Shown piece after piece: positions 56,870 through 64,000 of a stretch of 64,000 bases of DNA (the stretch's first letter is position 1; each line of letters starts with the position of its first letter). The notes under the pieces are model-generated. The model saw nothing but the letters and a program-made list of their open reading frames with translations. It did no database searches and was not told where the DNA came from. This stretch comes from Siphonodentalium dalli. Taxonomy: Eukaryota; Mollusca; Scaphopoda; Gadilida; Siphonodentaliidae. Where the stretch lies: NCBI GenBank assembly GCA_032622095.1, contig CP136066.1, positions 53,162,609 through 53,226,608 on the forward strand, given 5' to 3'. The position numbers and the translations under genes are program-made.

Positions 56870-58059
56870 GGGTCATATACAAAATTTCACTCCTGTCCAC
56901 TATAAAATTATTTTTCACAAAAATGTAAGTTTGTCATATTTCTAACAATAATTATGTTATCACTGTTAGACAATTTATTTTTTGGTTGAATTCACATCAT
57001 GAATGAAAAAATGTTTTTATTGACGGTGAATGATATACAAACACGTCTGGTGAGCTTTAATTAATGCAGGGTGGGGTGGGGTAAAAATATTCAAAACTGA
57101 ACTCAACTATTGAACATAGTGAAGATAACCACAACCGAATATTTTCAACAACTGACACTAGGCCTATGACTTAAATTTTAATTTTTTGTCAATGTTGAAC
57201 CTGACCGGATTGACAACATTGGAAAAATAACATTTCTACAGTTAAGTTATTTTTAACAAAACCAACCATGGTGCATTGAGAGGTGTGGGGTTGGTGACCG
57301 ACATTTGGGGCTTCTTAAAGTAATATCCACCGCCCCAAAAAACATGGACTTAATTTGGATTGAAATAAATTTAATCATACTGTTATTAATATTCTATACT
57401 AGACCACTAGTATACGACGCGATAACAACCGAGAGGCTCCTGCGCCGGATAAATACAGATACAGAAAGTAATATTATAATTTCAACAATTAGAGTCTGGA
57501 TTTGTACTGTTCCTTTCACTTTGTCAGATTAAAAATGTCAATGCTGGTTAGCTGCTGCTGGTGTGTACATTCACTTTGTGAATGTGATGACTGATGTTGT
57601 GTTGCAGAGTTCTAACTTCTATCTTCATGGACATTCACATTGCGGTAGTCTGGGAGAGAATTGTTAACTCTTAACAGAATTTCATAATCCCACACTCAGA
57701 AATCGTCAGGACATTGTCAGACACTGTGAGTGTGACTCACTGAGTGTCGGTGTAACTTTGACCTGGGACTAATAGAATATAATATAATGTTATATTAGTC
57801 CCAGCTTTGAGTCTGACTGACTCTGAGACGAGGCACCACAATCTCTGTCGTAAGCACATCGATTCCATCCCGTTTTGCAACGTAATCATTCTAAATTCAT
57901 ATTGTATTGTATTCTGGATTCCTTTGTTTCCATTACATTTGACCGCGATTATCTAATAATTTGAAAAACATTTCGTAATTCGCGGATGTAAACACTATCC
58001 AAACTGGTTTAACGCTCGATGTATCGTGATAACTAACTGCTTTCATGTTAATGTACTTC
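56870..58059. other. Non-coding stretch with one hairpin
   Basis: No gene recognised. At about 57,764-57,805 CTGGGACTAATA pairs with TATTAGTCCCAG around an AT-rich centre. Confidence 0.45.
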
Positions 58060-58124
58060 CTGTTGAATGTCCGCGAATGCGTACAACCGACCTTTCTAAG
58101 CCGGTCGGTATCAACTGCCTACCG

Positions 58125-58715
58125 TGGAGTTCACACCCTTGACCATTTCCTAGAATCCAAGATGGCGTCCAACATGGCCGACGTGTTACAAAATATGAAC
58201 TAATTCAGTTTAATCCATTTTGTTGGAGACAATATCTTATATAATGTATACAAATGTATATACTATTCGGATGCTATTACATTGTCCTACATTTTACAGG
58301 AAATATTGGTTCTCCAATAGCAAGATGGCTGCCAAACTGGTGACCTGAATTGGAAAATAGACACCTTTTCAGTAATATCTTCTATATCTTTTTCTACTCT
58401 TTTGAAATAACGATAAATTGTTGTTTTTTTCCTATTCTGCATGTCTTATGATTATTTGAGTAGCGATAAAAATTGTTGTTCATTTGTGTTCAGCTACTTC
58501 CAATGCATAAAATGTTTTTTTTAAAGAACATAGTATGATATTTCATCGAAAACTCACTTTTGGTTTCTAGTCATATTTTAATATGAAATGAACAGATCTG
58601 AAGGAGTTAAGGCAGTGGAAGTATTATCGACAAAACACTATCTCATTAGGGTCTGAAAATGTTAATATGGTTTATGATGGCAGTCAAAATGGGGGACATG
58701 GCGTATCGACTGAAA
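58125..58715 (+). repeat. Left arm of long inverted repeat B
   Basis: Aligns in reverse with 61,380-61,975. Landmarks: TGGAGTTC(T)CACCCTTGA, CAAGATGGCG, GTATACAAATGTATA, GCTGCCAAA, TATTTTAATATGAAATGAACAGAT, GTTTATGATGGCAGTCAAAATGG. Its start resembles inverted repeat A (ATGGCGTCCAA(C/G)ATGGC), so the two structures look like relatives. Confidence 0.75.
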
Positions 58716-59915
58716 CAACCAAACAAATAATCAACAGTCAATTAACTTTTTCTGGTAACATTCTTGATTATGCTAAATAGTTCATAGAAAGGTGTACTTA
58801 TTCCCGAGTAATGCAATATTATTGCTTACAATTGAGCGTTTTCAGAACATTGAGATAGCCCCAAACATGATCAACACATCAACTATCACCAACCCTCGAA
58901 GTAGAACCGACCGAACTCATGCATCACTTGAAGGTACGATTTGAGTTTTTGTCTTGAATCTGCGCTCTGAGTCTGATACCAGTACGTCCCAACAAATGCA
59001 TAAATTTGTTGAGTTCTGGGTAGAGTTATTTGCATATCTACGCAGTACGCATGAATTGTCGAAAAATATAATTTAGAATAACCATGGTATCTATATAGTG
59101 GAGACTGGGTCCAACGGTGGTGGTGCTTGTTTCGACAGGCCATGCAGCATTATATACAATGGCCCTCAAAAACCTGTACATGTATATTCATGTTGAACTT
59201 GAAAAGTTGCCTTCTTTCTCCTGGTAAATGTGTTTGTTATATCTACCGCGATATTTGATAACCGGACATCGAATACAATTAAATACAATCATTTAGTCAG
59301 GAACATGAATATTTCACAAAGATCATGGACAGAGGTTCAGATATGAAAACAGAAAAGCTGTACGCACAGGCATATACACTTAGAATACATAAAGAATTAA
59401 GTTATAGAAGTGCATTCGCTCCTAAACCCAAAGTCTCATTCCGGAAATGTTTTCCATCACCACTTATTGTTGAATATTTCAATAAACTACCAGGGTGGAG
59501 AGCTTGGCATTTGCCAGTGCCATAATTATTATGCCCTGTGTTGTGAACACAATTTATTTAGCTCACTCCTATTTGGGATGTGGCATGGGTGAACAGCTGG
59601 TTCAGATAAACTGATATCCTAGCATATTTCTATGTATTTTCAAGTTTATTCCATCGTGGTCCGATTTTCTCTGCAAATATTGCTTACAAGCAACAATTGT
59701 TTTGGGAATACTATTTCTCAATCGCTAGCGATCGGAGTAATCACCATAATGTGATTTCTATTTCACTGATTAGTCCAAATTTGCACACTGCCATGACTAG
59801 AGCTAGCCTATATTCAACCAAATGTGTGCTACGCTTCATGCAACAGGTTGAGAATTAAGCAGCTGCCAATATTTTGACCATATTCACTTTGGGATCGGTC
59901 AATATATAGAGAATA
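58716..59915. other. Loop of inverted repeat B, left part
   Basis: No gene is firmly supported. A plus-strand frame at 59,325-59,525 reads EKLYAQAYTLRIHKEL and FAPKPKVSFRKCFPSPLIV and looks somewhat protein-like, but no family is recognised and no splice structure supports it. Confidence 0.3.
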
Positions 59916-60068
59916 CCTACGAGTTTTGGTTGAATACCCGAATTATCTCATGAGTGGGTGCAAGGAAGTACAGAATTTCCACGAGCGGCTGCAAGCCGCG
60001 AGTGGAAATTCTGTACTTCCTTGCACCCACGAATGAGATAATCCGGGTATTCAACCAAAACCCGTAGG
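59916..60068. mobile_element. Foldback MITE, 153 bp
   Basis: A near-perfect hairpin: arms of 74 bp (CCTACGAGTTTTGGTTGAAT... and its mirror ending GTAGG) around TGCAA at 59,990-59,994. No protein coding. It sits in the loop of inverted repeat B. Target duplication is not apparent. Confidence 0.8.
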
Positions 60069-61379
60069 TTTTCTTTTTATTATATGCGCTATAAACCGCA
60101 CCAAAACTGCTAATTTTGTCCTACAGTTCACTTCAAATTGTTAGAAAGCTTCGACATTTGCATTTTGTTTACATTCCATCAATTGATTTGCTCACCACCG
60201 AATGACAAATATCGAGCATAGCCGCCATAAGAAATAGTCCCCATTGTTTAATTCTGAAATGATGCGAGAAAATTAATGTATACATAATTTAGTGATAAGA
60301 ATATATTAAAACAAATGAGTTAACATTATAACAATTAAATAACAGTTTATGAACCGTGAAAATCAATAATTAAAACAATAGTCCGGCTGTTATTGATACG
60401 CTTTGAAACTTAATGTGATTCGCCGCTATAAACCGGAAGTAATCTCTGAAAAAGTAATACTATGTGTTATCCATCGAGTCGGTCAGTGTTATCCATCGAG
60501 TCGGTCAATGTTATCCATCGAGTCGGTCCAGGCGATGGATATAACGCTCTACGCCACGGCAATTTCCCACTATTTAATGGGGAAGCATATAATAAATATT
60601 TTATATTCATTGTGAAATTTTCGTCGTATTCAGGCGCTTGTTCTATGTCAGTTCACAAGCTATATAGATGTGAAACTAAGATTCGTGGCATTCCCTCTAA
60701 TCGTATTGCGCACGGACATTATATTGTACTTCTTGCACGAAGAGGCTGTTGAATAAATGTTAGTTCAGGGTCATATGGTCAACGATACCTGGTATACGCT
60801 GATATCTATACTCACACAAGGTTCGATGCTTTCATCTGAACGTGTGTGAGTGATAATTGAATGTCACGATAACACCGTTACATTGTACCAGCAGCCCAAT
60901 GTATCTTCCTTTGATGATGCTGTGATCAAATTATCTCCCATATCTACTAGGGCATGACAACATTTTATGATGTACAGCTTTTGGAACTCTGGAAATATCC
61001 ATTTCAATTTGTCTGACACTTACTCATATCATTGGCCACAATATCAGTATGACAAAATTGCCGTGTACATTGGATTAATCTTAACCAGTCAGTATGCACC
61101 AATGCATTCTCCACATAGTTGAGGTCACGACACTAAATTATACAAGGTTGCAACTTGAATAAATGAAATATAGAGCGGGAGTCTCTGGTCTTCTAAAATA
61201 TACATCTCATACCGTATGCGCATGTAATTTCCCATGTTCAAATTGTCTGAGTCGGATATTGTGTCCTATTTAAAGTGTTTCTCTTTAATGTATCCAACGC
61301 AGATGAGCCAACGCCATGTAACTATTAGTCACGAAAAGCAAGCGCATAAAGATACAAATATAATTTTCGATACATTTTC
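60069..61379. other. Loop of inverted repeat B, right part
   Basis: No gene recognised. It contains the 22-bp triplicate at 60,464-60,529. The open frame spanning that repeat (60,462-60,752) has no known domain. Confidence 0.4.
60464..60529 (+). repeat. 22-bp tandem repeat, three copies
   Basis: GTGTTATCCATCGAGTCGGT with CA repeats at 60,464, 60,486 and 60,508, one mismatch in the last unit. Confidence 0.9.
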
Positions 61380-61975
61380 TGCCATTTTGACTGTCATCAT
61401 AAACCATAGTAACCGTTTCAGGCCCTAATGAGACTGCATTTTATAGGCAATACTCACAATCGTATATTAATTCTTTCAAATCTGTTCATTTCACATCAAA
61501 ATATGGCCAGGAACCAATATTGAGTTTTCGGGAAAATTTCATTCCACATTCTGTAAGATAAATTTTGTTAGGGATTGGAAGTAGGTGAGATGAAAGTAAC
61601 AACATGTAGTACTGAGCAAATGATAAGAAATAATAAGAAAACAAGGCACAATTTGCAACCAATCCAAAACAATAGGAACGGGTATAGGAGATATGAGTGA
61701 AAAAATCATATTTTTAACATTCCGATCGCCATTTTGGCAGCCATAATTCTAATGGTGTGCCAATTTTTCAGACAAACAGTAGTATAATGTAATAGCATCC
61801 AAATAATATACAAATTTGTGTACATTTCATGAGATATAGTTTCCAACAAAACAGATTAAACTTACTTATTTCATATTATATACTACGACGGCCATGTTGG
61901 GCGCCATCTTGGGTTATAGGAAATGCTCAAGGGTGAGAACTCCACACCCACCTAGAAATTGATGTACACACCACC
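61380..61975 (-). repeat. Right arm of long inverted repeat B
   Basis: Reverse partner of 58,125-58,715, more diverged than the arms of inverted repeat A. Just beyond it (about 61,976-62,035) lies sequence shared with 50,180-50,285. Confidence 0.75.
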
Positions 61976-62119
61976 CAAAATCACAATCCGTAGAGAGAAA
62001 AACTAGAAGTTTACTTCACCCCTATTGCTCCGGGACTATAGACATCTGAATCTTGATTTACAACATCAAAAATTATCTCCACCATTCAGTGTCCCATTAG
62101 GGTGATTGCTGTGACAAAT

Positions 62120-64000
62120 TGTGCTTACGTTGACTTAAGTTGGCTCCGGGCCATGATTTACGACAACAACATCCAAGGCTGCAAACTGTGTATTTGATTG
62201 AGTAATATTCTAAGACATACTAATAGATTTATTCGGTGTGACAAGTTGTGCTTGAATAGGCTCCGTGCCATGATTTACGACAGCAAACTGTATTTGACTC
62301 AGTATATATCATTGTGTGAGCCAAACATTATAAAAAACATATACAATATACATGCACTAGTAAATGTATTGGTGCGACAGTTTGTGATTATATATGATCC
62401 AGGACCATGATTTCTGACACAACGTCAATGACTATAATTTTTTTGACTCTGTGTTCTAGATTTTATTAGAAAAACAATTCCATAAACAGTTTTTCATCTT
62501 ATGTGACAAGTTATGTTTGGCTCCTGGACCATAGTTTTCAACAACATCGACATTGAAGATTATACATGGTCTTTTTGATCACTCTGTCTGTTTATATGTG
62601 GGGATATCAGATACATGTAAATCAAATTTCATCAGTTTATCAGGCTTCTGGACTATAACTCGCAACAACAAATTTATAGCATTATCCATATAACCTGAGT
62701 TTGACACATGTTCCGATTATCATTTGGTACAGGCTTATGCTGTTTAATAAATATTGAGCTATTAGCTCAAATTTTATGAAATGTTCTAAGATACAAGTAT
62801 CCTTGTATATACATTATTAGTTAACCAGTACCGATAATTGCAATTTCATTATCATATTACCATAATTTATAGCAACATCAAGTATTTAAACGAAATATAC
62901 ATGATGTAATTCCAATTACATCGGTTGCAGTAAGTTGTGTTAGGCTCCCAGGCCATAATTCATGACAACAACATTAAAGGTTATAAACTGTCACTTTGAT
63001 GCAATATTCTAAATAACATTGGATAAAGATGAACACCGTAGTAGTATTGGTAAATCCAAATTCATCAGAGGATCATAGACCATAATTTACAACAACATTA
63101 AGGAATATACATATCTTTTTGACACAATGTTCTAAATATCAGTGGGTTGGCAAACATTCATGTGTAATTTCATCAGGTGCAATGATGTGTGTGAGCCTTC
63201 TATGTCATTATTTTCAACAACGATATTAAGGACTACATGTACCATTATTTTCAACAACAACGACATTAAAGACTACATGTTGTACATGTACATGTATAAT
63301 CTGTCTTTATGACTCATCGATATAACTATATGTTTAATTTCATCAGGTGCAATACATTGTATTATGTTTCTCAGGTCATAATTTACAACAACAACATATC
63401 AAGTAATATAACATGTCTTTTTCTGATCATAATTTACAGCAACAACATATCACGTTATAACAACTGTCTTTTGGAAGCAATATTATAAATATCATTGTGT
63501 GAGCCCAAACATTCTAAAACATACACTATTAAATTTATGCGGTGGGACTAGTTGTGCTTATATAGGCTCTGGGCCCATGATTTACAACAACAACATCCAA
63601 GACTGCACACTGTGTTTTAGCTTAATAATATTCTAAAACATATACTATTAAGTTAGTTAGTGTATTCGGTGTGACAAATTGTGCTTAAATAGGCTCCGGG
63701 CCATGATTTACGACAACAAAATGTTTTTGACTCATTATGAGAGACAAACATTATAAAAACATATACTAGTAATTCCGGATTATGCATCTTTAAAGACTAT
63801 AATCTGTCATTTTGACTCATTGATATAATTATAGATTTAATTTCATCAGGTGCAATAAATTGTGTTATGCTTTTCTGATTATATGATTATCATTTACAAC
63901 AATATATATCAAGTAGTATAAATTCTCGTCTTTTTGTCGCAATGTTCTGAATATCATTGTGCAATAAATTGTATTATGCTTCTCTGGTCATAATTTACAA
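62120..64000 (+). repeat. Degenerate tandem array running off the window
   Basis: The phrase CAT(A/G)ATTTAC(A/G)ACAACAACA recurs at about 62,154, 62,272, 62,950, 63,078, 63,377, 63,577 and 63,701, with weaker copies between. Each is followed by variants of GTCTTTTTGAC..AATGTTCTAAATATCATT and preceded by GGTG(C/T)(A/G)A.A..TTGTG(T/C)T(T/A). Spacing is irregular (about 120-220 bp). No frame persists across units. Confidence 0.65.

Noticed and set aside
59325-59525. Plus-strand 66-codon frame (EKLYAQAYTLRIHKEL)
   Set aside because: Looks slightly protein-like, but there is no family, no splice signals and it overlaps another frame; noted only in the gap description.

Overview
The window looks like intergenic or intronic DNA from a marine invertebrate nuclear genome, most likely a mollusc or another lophotrochozoan. 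This is inference from AT-rich composition, broken reading frames, non-LTR retrotransposons, hAT and PIF/Harbinger-like DNA transposons, a tRNA-type SINE with the core seen in molluscan SINEs, and dispersed repeats. There are no operons, no rRNA and no CRISPR arrays. Only one host-type coding exon is credible: a secreted PAN/apple-like exon at 31,083-31,395. Most other coding sequence belongs to dead transposons.

Layout. 1-10.6 kb: foldback elements (a near-perfect hairpin at 1.1 kb, a piggyBac-like MITE at 2.3 kb, a foldback MITE at 4.4 kb with a 1-kb hAT element inserted at its end), then G/C-run-rich duplicated blocks to 8 kb and a tandem duplication at 8.5-9.2 kb. 10.6-12.85 kb: a 383-bp tandem array interrupted by foldback insertions. 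13.8-25.8 kb: a 12-kb nested inverted repeat whose loop is a minisatellite carrying a second hAT insertion with a perfect 8-bp target duplication; its right arm holds a MITE and a LINE fragment. 26.74-30.72 kb: an end-to-end hAT transposon with 18-bp terminal repeats and a decayed ZBED-type transposase. 31.1 kb: the PAN-like exon. 32-39.3 kb: SINE pieces, a (TGTC)n-headed repeat and diverged direct repeats. 39.25-39.77 kb: an isolated GC-rich open frame abutting a 1.8-kb element with 15-bp inverted ends. 43.2-47.2 kb: a LINE on the minus strand with endonuclease and reverse transcriptase. 47.84-48.97 kb: a 30-bp minisatellite split by a PIF/Harbinger-like MITE. 50-57 kb: dispersed repeats, including second copies of the MITEs from the first 5 kb. 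58.1-62.0 kb: a second long inverted repeat related to the first. 62.1-64.0 kb: a degenerate tandem array running off the window.

Because several elements inserted into tandem repeats or other elements, their empty sites and relative ages can be read directly. The least explained features are the two related long inverted-repeat structures, which carry conserved frame-like segments and are studded with the motif CAAGATGGC, and the GC-rich frame at 39.3 kb.
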